Assembly (NCBI GenBank): GCA_030549495.1
Contig: JAUIRK010001047.1
Coordinates: 372,001-436,000 of the forward strand
DNA from: Nectonema munidae
Taxonomy: Eukaryota > Nematomorpha > Nectonematoida > Nectonematidae
Direction of reading: 5' to 3'
Length of the DNA stretch: 64,000 bases
In this document: one piece after another, positions 36,301-46,400 of the stretch
Layout: each line of letters opens with the position of its first letter
Position numbering within the stretch: position 1 is the stretch's first letter
Translations under genes and position numbers: made by a program
The notes under the pieces: generated by a model
Databases searched by the model: none
What the model saw: the letters and a program-made list of their open reading frames with translations, nothing else
What the model was told of the DNA's origin: nothing

Positions 36301-39300
36301 ATTCTCAAATTTTGATTTGTTTTGTTAGAAAGCATATATTTTTGTATTTGATGGAATACCTTGGAATTTCTGATTTTAGCCACAAAACAAGACCTAACTT
36401 AACAATAATACACGCATGCTTTGTAGTCTTAAAAAATTATCTCTATTCTTAATGTGAAAAAAAAGTAAGATTCATTAAAAAGATAGATTTACTTTTTGAG
36501 ATTAGCTCAATTTGTTCTTTCAGGTATATTATCTATTGTGATGATAACTTAAAGAAGTTTTTATTTAGCTGCTAGAAAAAACAATTTATTGATTACATTA
36601 TGTAACACAATTTTTGTTCCTGGCAAACAAGTGTTAATTCCCAACTCTTTTTAATGCAAAACAATAGAAAATAGGCATCCCTTTCTTTGAATTTTGCTTT
36701 TGTGGCATTCGAAATAAAATTTTGATTAAAAAAAATTTAATTTCACAATATTTGGATATAAAAGAAAACTAAAGGATAAGTTATATTTTGAAAGACAAAT
36801 GTATACTTCCTTTTTAATGTGCAGTCTCTAATATCCAGTTATACATATATTAGAAGTTTAGAGTAACTTCGTTAGAATTGCATGAAAACACCACTATTTT
36901 CAGGTCTTCAACAACAAAGTTATTTTTGTATACATAAATAGAAATTGACACAGCAATAAAGGAGTTATATTAAGATTTTGTGTGCCATCACGGTAAACTT
37001 CATCATCTCCCTATACTTGCTATGAAACGTAATTCTCTAATTCAAAAAACGTAATACTCATCAAACGTGTTTAATTTGTTTATTCATCATTGCCAACATG
37101 ATTTCGCTATTTTCACGTCATTCATCATCCCATTTCTATCTCTAAAAATTCAGTGCAGAATGCCTATATACACGGTAAACTTCATCATCTCCCTATACTT
37201 GCTATAAAATGAAATTCATAATTCAAAAAACCGTGTCTGAGATCACCCTATATCTGTGAAATGTCTGAATTGGACAACAGTGAATATTCAAGAGTTTTCT
37301 GAACAAATATTAAATAATCTTTGCTATAAACATGTGTTATGTGAGGGAAAAGTTATTTGGGAAATTCTAATTTTTTTGTTTAAATTTTTTTCAAAATAAA
37401 TATTTTTGATTGATTTAGATATGGAAAAAAGTATTAGTTATTACGAATGTGTTGTTTAAATTTTCCAAAATCTAATTTTGTAAGTTTAAAAAAATTTTGT
37501 TTTCAAGAATTCCCCCCTCCCCCCCCCCCTACTTTTAAGATATCAGCGAGGCCCATGATACATGCATTGTCAATTGTATCAAACAAGCCTCATACATCAT
37601 TACAATAGTCAATGAGTCTGCATCGGTGAAAAGTTTTTTTCATAATGTCCGAATTTGACATAGTCTAGCGTCTCTGAACAGTAATGATTCATCCTAACAT
37701 CTGCATATCCTAGTTATCTTCACTGTCAACATCTCCTGATTTGCTCGTTTCTTCCTCTGTTTGTTGATTTCAATCTGGGTGTGTAGGCATAGGAAGCATC
37801 TCTTCGAAGTGCTGGTGCATTAGAAAATAGGTCAGGCGTTTTTTCTCAGTTGGGATGATTCGAAGAATTTTGCCTTGATCCCCAATTTCGCATGTCAGAA
37901 TATGCTTTGTAAGCTTACGACATTTTTTTATGTCACAACAGAACTTATTTGCTCTTGTTCTGATTAATCCTGCACACATGTTGCAAAATGCATATGAAGA
38001 ATGCGTGCAGTCTCATAATGCCATTTTACTTCTTGTTAAAGAATTAAAGAAGTTTCAAACGAAATGAACTTTTTCTTTCAACATTTTATCTTTTTTGTAT
38101 TGTTAGAATTTATTTACCATGTTAAAAGACAATTTTACCAAGGTCCCTAAGCTTATTTGAAAATTAGCGGAAACTGGTTTTAGTTAGAAAAGGATAACAT
38201 TTCTAAATTCAATGTTCTAACGAAAAAAAGCAAAGTTAAGGGATCAAAATAATTCTTTTCCATGTAATTTAGTTACACAGAACTGGGTAATTCTTGTTTT
38301 AAACCAGGACTAAGACAAAAATGAAATTTAAAGAAAGGGATGTGGATTGGTTGTTTTATTGAATTGAAAGGCTAAGCCAAAGAGATCCAAAAAAAAGCCA
38401 CTAAAATTACTAAAAAAATTTCCATGTATAATGATTTCAACTTTCCTTGGATAACGAAAAGACCGGAATTTTTTAATTTCTCTCAAGAATATTTTTATAA
38501 ATTCATGCAATATAAAAGCATTTAAGGGTCAATCATTCCACCGATAGCGTATTTCAAAACCCTTTATGACGAATAGGAAACTTTTGTGCAAACATTTTTG
38601 AAAAAAGAGAAAATGTAATGTTTTTTTAAAAAAATATTTTGTTATTTTATCCTCTTATCTTTCAAAATTGGGCGAAATAAATTTCTAACTTAATTTTTTT
38701 AACAAACTATGAATTACGTTCATTCTTTAAAGCATGTTTAAATATTAAGAACTGTAAAGAAATTAAACTCTATTTTTATCATGAATATACTTTTACTCTA
38801 ATTTGTTTGAAGACATTTGCATTAAAAAAACTTTCAATTTTCTTTGCCCTTTTTGTTAAAATCTTGAACAAATATATGGAGAGAGGCCCTTATCCAGAGA
38901 AGATGGGGCTGTCGACTAGAGTACTGCGCCGTGCGGACACCCACATAAAAAAATCCCACAGGGCAGGCGGATGGGGGCATACGAATTTTAAGTTGCTGGT
39001 AATACTTGAGAACATTTAGATGTTTCTACTGTTTCTTAGAAATCAAATTTAAAGTTTTTTGAATGAAATTCATGATTTTCTTCAATAAAAAAAAGTGTAT
39101 AAGGTCGAGTGTGGCAAAAGCTTTATTTATATAGTTCTTTCATCAACGTCTCAAATGTTTTCCCATTTGAATGTGAAATCCAACGTTAAAAAACGCCGCC
39201 ATATAAATTGGGATTAGCGTAAAATAACCTTTTAATATTTTTAGGGAACGTTCAAAAATTTTGTTAACTCAGTTATATTTATGAATTAGAGATGAAAAAT

Positions 39301-42090
39301 ATACTTATTGAAGTGTAAATTATTTCATTTTCAAAATAGGATATCAAGTCTGAGGGTTTATATAATAATTAAAAGTGAAGGACATTTTAAACGGATAGTA
39401 AATTGAGTAATATTATACACAAAAACAAGATCAGAACTCGAAAATAATAATTCCAAAATACTTTTTCTTAAAACTTATAAAATCATTCTGAAAGGCCGGG
39501 TTGTGGAGTCGTAGTTGGTTCTTAGAAAATATGAATATGCCATAACGTGTAATTGGAGTAGGAATTTTGTAAGTGCTCCAAGTGAGAGTCAGATAGCAAA
39601 CCCTTCGAATCCGTCACTTTGTTCAAATTTAATAAAATTAATGTTTTCTTGGCCAAATGGTCAGTCGGTTCAATTGTTGTGAGCTCAATAGGCAGTTTAG
39701 GCAAAAACCTACTTCTCAAGCTATTCGGGCAAAAAGTTAATTTGCGGGAAATACGAGTACCTAGATAATATATTTTGTGGCTGCGGGTATAAAAATTGTG
39801 TACATCCAGGACTCTACTGTCAACCCCTCCTCCATTAATTCAATAGAAATTCTATCATAATGATAATAGAATTCAAAAAATATTTACTTAAAATTACTAT
39901 GATTTTGTGAATTTACTCTAATCTTGGCACATCTCACTTTTTTCCATAGATGACTGATGAAGGAAATAACAAAAGCATTTTAAATACGAAACAGAGTGCA
40001 AACATTTTTTATTTTTGTCCTCCGTAAATTTTTTTTCTGGCTGTGGCCGTGTATTGGGGTCATAAGTGCCTATACTGTCCCAAACGGTAAACAACGTTTA
40101 TTTGAAATCGAAGAAAAATAAAATGGGCGTAGTAAAAAGATTGAGAGAAAGAAGAAAATGCGAATTTTGGTTTATCTCCTATAACCGTCGTTACATATTT
40201 CATTTATAATAACAACGTTTGTTTTGAAAGAGCAGCTATCTATACATATTTACTTACATCCATCAATCAAACGAATTTCAGAGTTTCACAACAATAAATA
40301 TTACTTCATTCTTCAATCTTTCATACTCTCTAGTATGCATGAATATCTCACGTAAGACGTCCCCTTCTAGCAAGGGCAAGCTAACAATATTCGATGAAAT
40401 TTCAACAAAAATCTTTTCGTTTTCTCATTTTCACTTTCACCAACTCATGTCTGGCTGTAATAATTTTATTATTAAACAAGATTGTATTGAAGAATGTTTC
40501 TTAGCAGTTGGCAGTGATACCCAGAGTGAGAGTCGAAGTGCGTTTTTTCTGGACAATAAAGGCTTTCAGGTTATACCGTTTTCTCTTATTTTCAATAAAA
40601 TATAAAAACTAAAAAACCAGAAAAATCACTCATAAAATAAAAGTTTAAAAGATTAATACTCACAAATCAGTTTTGTTTTAGTTATTTTTCATTCTAAATT
40701 TTTAATGCGATTTTTCTCTAGCTTTTATTTTAAGAGTGCTTTTTCCAGAGTTTTTAAAAAAAATTCGAAATTTGTTTAATTATTTATTAGCACTGTCTTT
40801 CCATTTGGCAATTTCAATTCTTAAGATACATACTTATTATTTAATTTAAACTTCTTTTCAAATTTCAATTATACAATAGCATATTTAATCAAAAATGTTG
40901 TGCAATAGCATCCTTCCAAAACATTTTTGTGTCCTCTTAGTTCAATCTTAAAAAGGTTTAGGGAAGATTTATTTACAAATTTATAAGTTTAAAATTTATT
41001 TAGATCGAGGAGCCTATAAATTAGAGGAAGAGGTCTGGCCCGAGTACCTCATAGCTGGCTACGTGGCCCTAACTTTTAATATTTTTTGTTCCGAGGAATA
41101 TATTTGCTTCCCGGGATTTAACAATTTTTTATTTGATTTTCATGGTTAAAAATACATTAATCTAAGAATGGTTTCCTACATCATTTCTCTCTCTATATAC
41201 TTACCCCATCTATAAGAAAACAGGAAGCGTTCATAGTATTTATCTTAATTAATATTCTTTCGATCAAAAAATATACATTTCTAAAAATTAGCATTAATCA
41301 TTGGCCACAACTAAAAATGGAGAATTTCTTTCAAAACTTCTACGTTAACTTTTAGTCGTATAAATTATAAAGATCTTATGTTATATGACAATAACATATT
41401 TTTATCTCATAGGTATTTACTTTTTTAGTAAGATATAAAATAAAAATCACAAAATCAAAAAACTCTTAATTTTGAAGCAAGAAATAATTGATTCCAGGGA
41501 AACAGCCAACTAATATTTTTTTGCGTAAAATGACAGAAAACAAATATGTCATAGTGTGCAAAGAATAATATACCTAGAGAAACATGGCGTGATGTTCCTA
41601 AAAGGGCATAGATTATGACGGGAAAAAAGGAGGTATACAAGCCATATATAGGCGGTAATCCGGCAAGTGAGGCATATGCCATTCCTAAAATGAGAAAGAT
41701 TGAAGTGAGGAAGAAACATGACTGAAATATACCTTGAGGAATGTGCATAATGGCGACAGTTATACCAGCGATGATATCATTGAGTAGAAATTCTTTGCGA
41801 TAATTTCGTATCCATAAGAAGCAGGGAAGAATATTTGATATGAAATTTAATGTAAAATTCCAAGGATGATTATACGCCTTTTTATACACATTAACACCAT
41901 CTGACAACTTTTTCTTCACACGGATTTTACTGAACTTTGAATGTGGAGCTTCTTCTTTTTCAGGAAAAATGTTTAAAAAGTGTTTTTGATCAAAAACTCT
42001 TCGCTGAATATTGAGTTCTATTTCGTTGAAAGTGGGTCTAGGGCGGATGGGTCGAATCACTGAACCTCTGGAATGCGTATTAGAGGGCAT
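24216..42090 (-). CDS. SLC26/SulP family anion transporter (multi-exon gene)
   Basis: SLC26 proteins are membrane anion exchangers or channels (sulfate, chloride, bicarbonate, oxalate) with a SulP membrane core and a cytosolic STAS domain. Fourteen minus-strand exons were placed by family similarity and GT-AG borders: 42090-41733, 41684-41574, 36078-35924, 33389-33225, 33167-33012, 32960-32878, 32816-32669, 32615-32502, 32439-32362, 31023-30925, 28508-28402, 27962-27893, 27190-26987 and 26449-26252. They join without a phase conflict into 682 codons. A likely terminal exon is 24391-24216. Entering and leaving phases require one short exon of roughly 40 bases between them, which I could not find. 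Intron sizes range from about 45 bases to 5.5 kb. An AG acceptor just before the ATG (TTTATTTAG) suggests an untranslated first exon upstream. The substrate cannot be told from sequence, and the paralogue is not assigned. Confidence 0.9.
24479..24601 (+). mobile_element. Small MITE, CCTTTGAGGACCA family, copy 2
   Basis: Diverged ends CCATTTGAGGACTA and (inverted) TACTTTGAGGATCA, with the same interior as 17791-17909. It lies about 90 bases from the probable last SLC26 exon, inside the intron. Confidence 0.6.
25406..25988 (+). mobile_element. Non-autonomous hAT element with perfect 15-bp TIRs
   Basis: The ends are CAGGGGCGCACATCC and its exact inverse. GTACACGC (25398-25405) and GTACACGG (25989-25996) form an 8-bp duplication with one mismatch. 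Its sequence matches the fragment at 1883-2960, which lets each copy show the other's empty site. It contains a second, smaller insertion. A G-run and a (GGGGCG)-type segment lie near the right end. Confidence 0.88.
25597..25726. mobile_element. piggyBac-type MITE in TTAA
   Basis: 130 bp bounded by TTAA on both sides (25593-25596 and 25727-25730), with inverted ends CCCATTTAAGACCAA and CCCATTTACGACCAA. The related element near 2906 has one TTAA and no insert. This is the innermost layer of the nest. Confidence 0.85.
26252..26449 (-). CDS. SLC26 exon 14: STAS core
   Basis: The first half is a charged linker ([13 protein letters not shown]). The second half is the conserved STAS strand-loop-helix [20 protein letters not shown], containing the DCS..S.ID..G signature. 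The donor GTAAAA follows IKQ in phase 0. Confidence 0.9.
26987..27190 (-). CDS. SLC26 exon 13: start of STAS
   Basis: It encodes [20 protein letters not shown] and then FKDELYRKV, the first strand and helix of STAS (IKIFRF..PLYFAN in relatives). A basic stretch follows that begins the variable insertion found in animal STAS domains. The donor GTATCT follows. Confidence 0.9.
27893..27962 (-). CDS. SLC26 exon 12: linker to STAS
   Basis: It encodes [20 protein letters not shown], equivalent to the LGRI..TDIY linker that leads into STAS. The acceptor CATTTCAG is strong, while the donor GTTCAA is weak. Its phase agrees with both neighbours. Confidence 0.85.
28402..28508 (-). CDS. SLC26 exon 11: last membrane segment
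   Basis: It encodes [20 protein letters not shown] then [15 protein letters not shown], matching the family's last membrane helices (VTF....LDVDLGL.VG). The donor GTAAGA leaves phase 2. A Penelope-like relic occupies the intron before it. Confidence 0.9.
28757..28782. repeat. AT microsatellite
   Basis: An uninterrupted run of about 13 AT units in an SLC26 intron. Confidence 0.85.
29033..29990 (+). pseudogene. Penelope-like retroelement relic
   Basis: [19 protein letters not shown] near the start matches the conserved PADKGG..V.....Y motif upstream of the Penelope RT. Further on, [20 protein letters not shown] matches the IYKQIDGVAMGSPLG block. A YVGH-like stretch follows where YVDD is expected. 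Then [20 protein letters not shown] matches the L.TSVYRKPTFTG.Y segment that follows it in this family. Several frame changes and stops separate the blocks. No GIY-YIG endonuclease was recognised. It lies in the SLC26 intron between exons 10 and 11, in the opposite orientation to the gene. Confidence 0.75.
30925..31023 (-). CDS. SLC26 exon 10
   Basis: A 33-codon exon reads [19 protein letters not shown], the conserved segment after the LPKAVL-type turn (AIVIVNLKGM in relatives). It is flanked by a CTCAAG acceptor and a GTAAGA donor. Confidence 0.9.
32362..33389 (-). CDS. SLC26 exons 4 to 9: central membrane core
   Basis: Six closely packed exons are separated by introns of about 45 to 65 bases. 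Landmarks: [20 protein letters not shown] with [10 protein letters not shown] (exon 4), [12 protein letters not shown] (5), [18 protein letters not shown] (6), [12 protein letters not shown] (7), [15 protein letters not shown] then [16 protein letters not shown] (8), and [20 protein letters not shown] (9). In prestin and other family members the SRS of this motif lies at the central anion site, and it is intact here. Confidence 0.92.
34190..34650 (+). pseudogene. Heavily decayed Tigger transposase fragment
   Basis: The plus strand retains [10 protein letters not shown] (for the IGK....R region), then [19 protein letters not shown], a clear match to the KAWMT..IF..WL..LD segment of Tigger transposases, followed by [10 protein letters not shown] where ALLVDNAPSH is expected. 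Stops and frame changes are frequent. It is relatively GC-rich against its AT-rich intron and unrelated in detail to the pogo element at 18322. Confidence 0.65.
34685..34860. mobile_element. Truncated hAT left terminus
   Basis: CAGTAGTGGGAACCTTT followed by GCGTGCCAAA and GTGCCGCGTGCCAAAG resembles the left end of Charlie-like hAT elements. No matching right end was found. Confidence 0.45.
35171..35467. repeat. Long inverted repeat (hairpin-forming MITE-like)
   Basis: Two arms of about 125 bases are inverted copies, for example CCAAAGTGTTCATAGTCG on the left against CCAAAGTGTTCACAGTCG from the right. A loop of roughly 40 bases separates them. The arms match with about one mismatch in six to eight. 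No clear target duplication was seen. It lies in an SLC26 intron, so transcripts of either strand could form a long stem. Confidence 0.8.
35924..36078 (-). CDS. SLC26 exon 3
   Basis: It completes [16 protein letters not shown] across the 5.5-kb intron, followed by an extracellular loop ([18 protein letters not shown]) and a membrane segment ending TLLIGIIQ. The acceptor TTTTAG and donor GTAATT fit, and the exon restores phase 0. Confidence 0.9.
36990..37235 (+). repeat. Local duplication, two copies of about 65 bp
   Basis: ACGGTAAACTTCATCATCTC and the following 45 bases occur at 36990 and again at 37172, with few differences and an offset of 182 bases. Confidence 0.75.
37770..38020 (-). other. 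Open frame with TAZ-like Cys/His spacing
   Basis: The minus-strand frame, open for at least 80 codons, contains [10 protein letters not shown] and then [16 protein letters not shown]. The second part resembles the CNLPHCRTMKNVLNH...C segment of CBP/p300 TAZ domains but is three residues shorter. It could be a fragment of a transposon-borne or duplicated gene. The similarity is short and may be accidental. Confidence 0.25.
41574..42090 (-). CDS. SLC26 exons 1 and 2: N-terminus and first SulP signature
   Basis: Exon 1 (42090-41733) encodes a charged cytosolic N-terminus and the start of the membrane core ([16 protein letters not shown]). A 48-base intron (41732-41685) interrupts the family signature. 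Across it the protein reads [20 protein letters not shown]. Exon 2 (41684-41574) continues through [19 protein letters not shown] and ends at a GTATAT donor. If the 48 bases are read through, an apparent extra peptide appears; removing it restores the family sequence exactly. Confidence 0.92.
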
Positions 42091-42362
42091 TTATCTAAAT
42101 AAATATAAAGAAATTTTCAATTATATTTGAACAAAGTAGGGAGATATATCATACATGTGACTATCAAAAAAAGAAGTTGGAAATTCCTACCACAATCAAA
42201 CACGCGTAGACTAATAAATAATACTAATGTACATATCTGAATGTGACCTGATACTTACGGGTATCTAAAAATAAGCCGTGTATGACCAATGAAGAGAGAA
42301 AAAGCCTTTAGATAAATATTTAACCGGTGTTACCTTTCCAGAATAGAGGCGATATTAAAAGT

Positions 42363-43421
42363 GGCGCTAGGACAATTCGTCTCCGGTTAATTCGTCGTGG
42401 GGCAGTTTTCCCGTGACAATTCGTCGTCGGACAATTCGTCCCCAGGACAATTTGTCGTGGGTCAATTCGTCTCTAAAATTTCATAAATATTTCAATCTCA
42501 TTATTTTCAACCTTTGAAATTTTAAATAAGTTTCAAAAATATGTTTTATTATAATTATTGTTTTTAGCTTTCAAGTTACTTAATTTTTTAAACTAAGTTG
42601 AGAAAGATATATTTTTTTCTAATTTTTTTTCTATACATATAGCACACTTTTTTTTTATTTATTAAAAATCTATAAATTTTTACTTTATTTGCAGAATATA
42701 TTTTATTATAAAAAAATTCAACTTTTTATCTGTTTATTTGTCAAATAATTAAAATATTCACTTGTAAATTTTTATTATCAGAGAAGGGAAAGAACAAAGT
42801 GATTGATGAAGAGAATTTTATTTACACTAAAAATAAAGAAAATGCAAATAAGTCAAAAATTTATTGGAGGTGTGAAAATCGCGCTTGCATAGCAAGATTG
42901 CTTACAGCTAAAAATTATTTAATAATTAAAAAGTTTGGAGTTCATAATCACGCTTCAACTTCTGCAGAGGTGAGTGCAAAAATTGAAGGTGCAAATATAA
43001 AAGAAAAATCTACTTCTTCTCACAATCAAGCTAGATCAATAATTTCTAGTGAAGTTCAAAATTTAAACGAATGCACATTATCTCAAATTCCTAGATTTCA
43101 AGCAGCAAAAAGAAGTGCGTACGTAGACTACGCTCTCTTTAAATTTACCTAAATTATTTTAAAAAAATTGTAAATTAGTGTTAAGTCAATTTCAATAAAG
43201 GCACAATATTCATTTTATAAGATAATTCTATTGATCAAGTTAAAAATAAAAAAAGCTAGATCAGAAGTAATTTGTTTAATGATATACTTTTCAAACGCAA
43301 AATTAACCAAGAACAATTTGTCCGGAGGCGAATTAACAGGAAACGAATTAAATGGGGACGACTTGTCCGGGGACAAATTGTCCTGGAGACGAATTAACGG
43401 GGGACGAATTGTCCGGGGGCC
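42363..43421 (+). mobile_element. MULE-type transposon with FLYWCH-like ORF and motif arrays
   Basis: 1059 bp bounded by a perfect 9-bp duplication ATTAAAAGT (42354-42362 and 43422-43430). The ends are GGCGCTAGGACAATTCGTCT and, inverted, GGCCCCCGGACAATTCGTCC. About 110 bases at each end are arrays of GACAATTCGTC-like units, in opposite orientation at the two ends. A FLYWCH-like ORF lies inside, without a catalytic transposase domain. The 9-bp duplication and a FLYWCH-type domain fit MULEs of invertebrates. It sits about 270 bases upstream of the SLC26 start codon, where promoter or leader sequence would be expected. Confidence 0.85.
42799..43152 (+). CDS. FLYWCH-like zinc-finger protein fragment of a MULE
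   Basis: The 117-residue frame has IYWRCENRACIARLLT near residue 27 and FGVHNH about 30 residues later, giving a C-x4-C and H-x-H arrangement with the conserved Trp-Arg-Cys of FLYWCH and WRKY-GCM1-like domains. In MULE transposases such a domain precedes the catalytic core and is thought to bind DNA. The remainder is Ser-rich, and the core is missing. Upstream in-frame codons (EKGKNK) also look like domain sequence, so the real start may lie earlier. It is probably an internally deleted transposase; binding to the terminal arrays is only a guess. Confidence 0.6.
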   Translation: MIDEENFIYTKNKENANKSKIYWRCENRACIARLLTAKNYLIIKKFGVHNHASTSAEVSAKIEGANIKEKSTSSHNQARSIISSEVQNLNECTLSQIPRFQAAKRSAYVDYALFKFT

Positions 43422-43430
43422 ATTAAAAGT

Positions 43431-46400
43431 AAACCGATGTACACCAGGGCCACACATTGTTAAAATTATTGGCAAGGGGAAAGCGAATAGGAATTCTTAA
43501 TTTTATTTACTTTGAAAACCTCATATAAATGTATTCATTTTTTTTATATTTTACATAGAAATTTGTTTTAAATATGCACTTTTCTGGGTAAAATTTTTTT
43601 ATCTTTACTGGCGCCCCTAAAGAATACATGCTAATTTTCTATCCAGGGTCTCTTCCTATGAGGAATTATGTTTTTACTGCTAGTGTAGTGCTCTGGAGCG
43701 AAACGATTTTAGCATTGTTGTTAGAATCAAGTTACTAACTAAAATTCAACGCATTGTTTACCCTAATAAGCTCTCAAGCTAGGATTGTATCGTTCATAGA
43801 AGCTGAATTCATATATATTAACTTTTGCATTTGTTGTAACTTAATATATAACAAGGTATACATTTTCCAGTAAAGGCTACCCCCTATCGATAAAATAGCA
43901 TGTAGATCCTTCATTCAACATTCCTGCAGAAACAAATATTCTACCTAGTCCATAAAATCGCTGCTGTTTTTACGTATAAATATTTGTAATTATTTGTACA
44001 CATAGTTTTTCAATTTGTCGCATGGTCTTTAGAATTATTATAAGATGTTTGCGTTTCTTGCATCTTGTTTGGAATTCTTGTATGATGTTTAAAATTTTTT
44101 ATGTTGATTGATTTTCATTGCTTCTGTGCTTTGATTTCTTAAAGCATTAAGTATATATATTGGTGTATCATGGAATATGATATGTAACTCCACCCTTGAA
44201 GTGTCCCCCTCCAAAAACAGAGAATTTACCATCATCATACGAATGAATGCGGTGCATCATGCGAATTCTTTTTGAAAGAAACTCTTTGACGCGTGAAACG
44301 GCCGCCACCAGTGATCACTGCTTTATGAGTCGTCGGCTTTAAGTTATCTTTGAAAAGCAATGCCTGAAAAGGTTCAAAGCTTTTCAGCCAATGGGCGGCA
44401 AACTATCTATAGATGTGCCGCGCAAATTTGTGTGCTTGCAAGATTTTTATTTTACAATGTGTAGTAATTATATTTGTAAAACTAATAACAAATGCGCATT
44501 TAGTTCGGTATCTAGTCAAAATCCCCAAAATTAAAATGTCCACAACCAAAATCGCCAAAAATTAAGGCAGCAGTAACTTTAGTTTTCGGGGATTTTAGTT
44601 TTAGCGGATTTTGACTAGGAACCGTTTAATTCATCACACAAAAAAATAAGTTTTGTTTCTGAATACATAAATCAGTTTTACTTAATGACATACACATATG
44701 GTGTATGATTAAAAAAATCATTATATTTAACTCCATTTTGTCACAGTTTGAATAATAAGTCAGATATAATGATGTGCCGTGATTATTTTACTCTTTGGTT
44801 TACGGTGCGGCGAAACAAAAAAGGTAGAAAAACGTTGGGTTACAATAACTTTATTTACATTTGACCTTTAATCTTAATTATCAACAGAAATTTCATAATC
44901 CATTTATTTTTCTGTTTTACATAATTCTCCATGTGGGCAAACCAGATTTGCAGAACCGGAGGAGTGAAAATGAGTATCTAATAAAACTTAGGAGTCGGAA
45001 TCCACACTCATCTATGTATATATAAAAATTAGGAGCTTCTCAAAATTTTAAATATAAAAAAAAATTTTAACAACAGAAGTAAAAAAGTTTTAATGAAAAC
45101 ATTTATAAAAAACATGAGCAATTAATTTTAAAAATTAGGACCATGGAATCCATTGAATCATTAAAACTTGATAAACAAGACTTCCGTTTGTTATAAACCA
45201 TTTTTCAAAAACTTTTTGCCACGGGCATCCATTATATTCTCAAGTAAAATCACACAAAATGTTTATACGCTGTACGATAACCATGTAAATTTTTGAATAT
45301 ATGGAAAAATATGCCAATTATTCGAAGCATTTTTCAAGATTTGCACTATTTTCTCTACGTTTCAAACTCATGATTTCTATTTAAACTTTTCTATTGTTAT
45401 ATGATATGTGGCTAATGTTTATGAGATATACTCATCATTTGATAAAAATAATAAGTATTCAAGCAATTTAAAAAAAGGATGTAAAACTTAGCTGAAATCC
45501 TATCTATGCTCGCTCGAAAATATTACGAAGTATGGACAAAGCAATGTATTGCGTTCAGGGATAGAGATAAGGCAATGGTAGAAAATGGTACGTTGTGTGC
45601 AAGCAATTCTATCTATATTTTTATCACCCTTGTATAAAGAGCAAGAAATGAATTTTCTATGAAAGGATAACACAACGTGCTTGAAAGCTGAGAACATTAA
45701 AAATTTTAAAAAAACAAGATATTATACAGGAGATCGATATAACTTACCCAACGTATTAAATTTTTGGCGAAAATCAAATTTAAATTTAATAGCTTCACGA
45801 AAATAACCTTGAGAACGCGCAAATTAGAACGCCTTTTAGCTAACTCAACGTTTAGGTAAATATAAAAGGAACCGTAATATAGAAAGAGGCATTGCATAGA
45901 CAAAACTGTAACATATATAAATATAATGCAATCGTATATACGCACTCATACATATATATAATATATAAGCGAAGAGGAAAGTATATATATAATTCTATCA
46001 GTCGAAAAGAAGTCTAGGTGTGAAAAGATTAACATCGTTTATTTACCAACGTGAGCTGGCTTCTATATTTAGTAAAGTAAACGCTAAATTCAAGTTATAG
46101 ATGTTAGGATACACAAACGAAATAATCTAATTTCCTATTCTATGAAAATAACGCCAATTTACTTTCTAGCTGAAGCGTAGATGAAAAGCGCGACAGCCAC
46201 CGCCCCTCCCCCTCCAATTTGAGCTTGGGCTAGAATTAGGGGCGCATATCTGGGGAGGGAGGGGGAGAAGCCTTTTGCTCCTCAATAATTTTCAATTTTC
46301 TGAAATATATATCTTTTTTTATAGTATTTATTATACTTGTTTGTCTTCAGAGTAGATTTTCGATATTGCTTTTCTTATTTTAGAATGAATATTTAAAATC

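Larger units (their letters stand above)
36079..41573. other. SLC26 intron 2 (5.5 kb)
   Basis: This is the largest intron. It contains a duplicated segment at 36990-37235, a polypyrimidine C-run near 37514, a possible zinc-finger fragment at 37770-38040 (minus), and no other recognised element. A plus-strand frame at 40339-40605 has no resemblance that I recognise. Confidence 0.6.
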
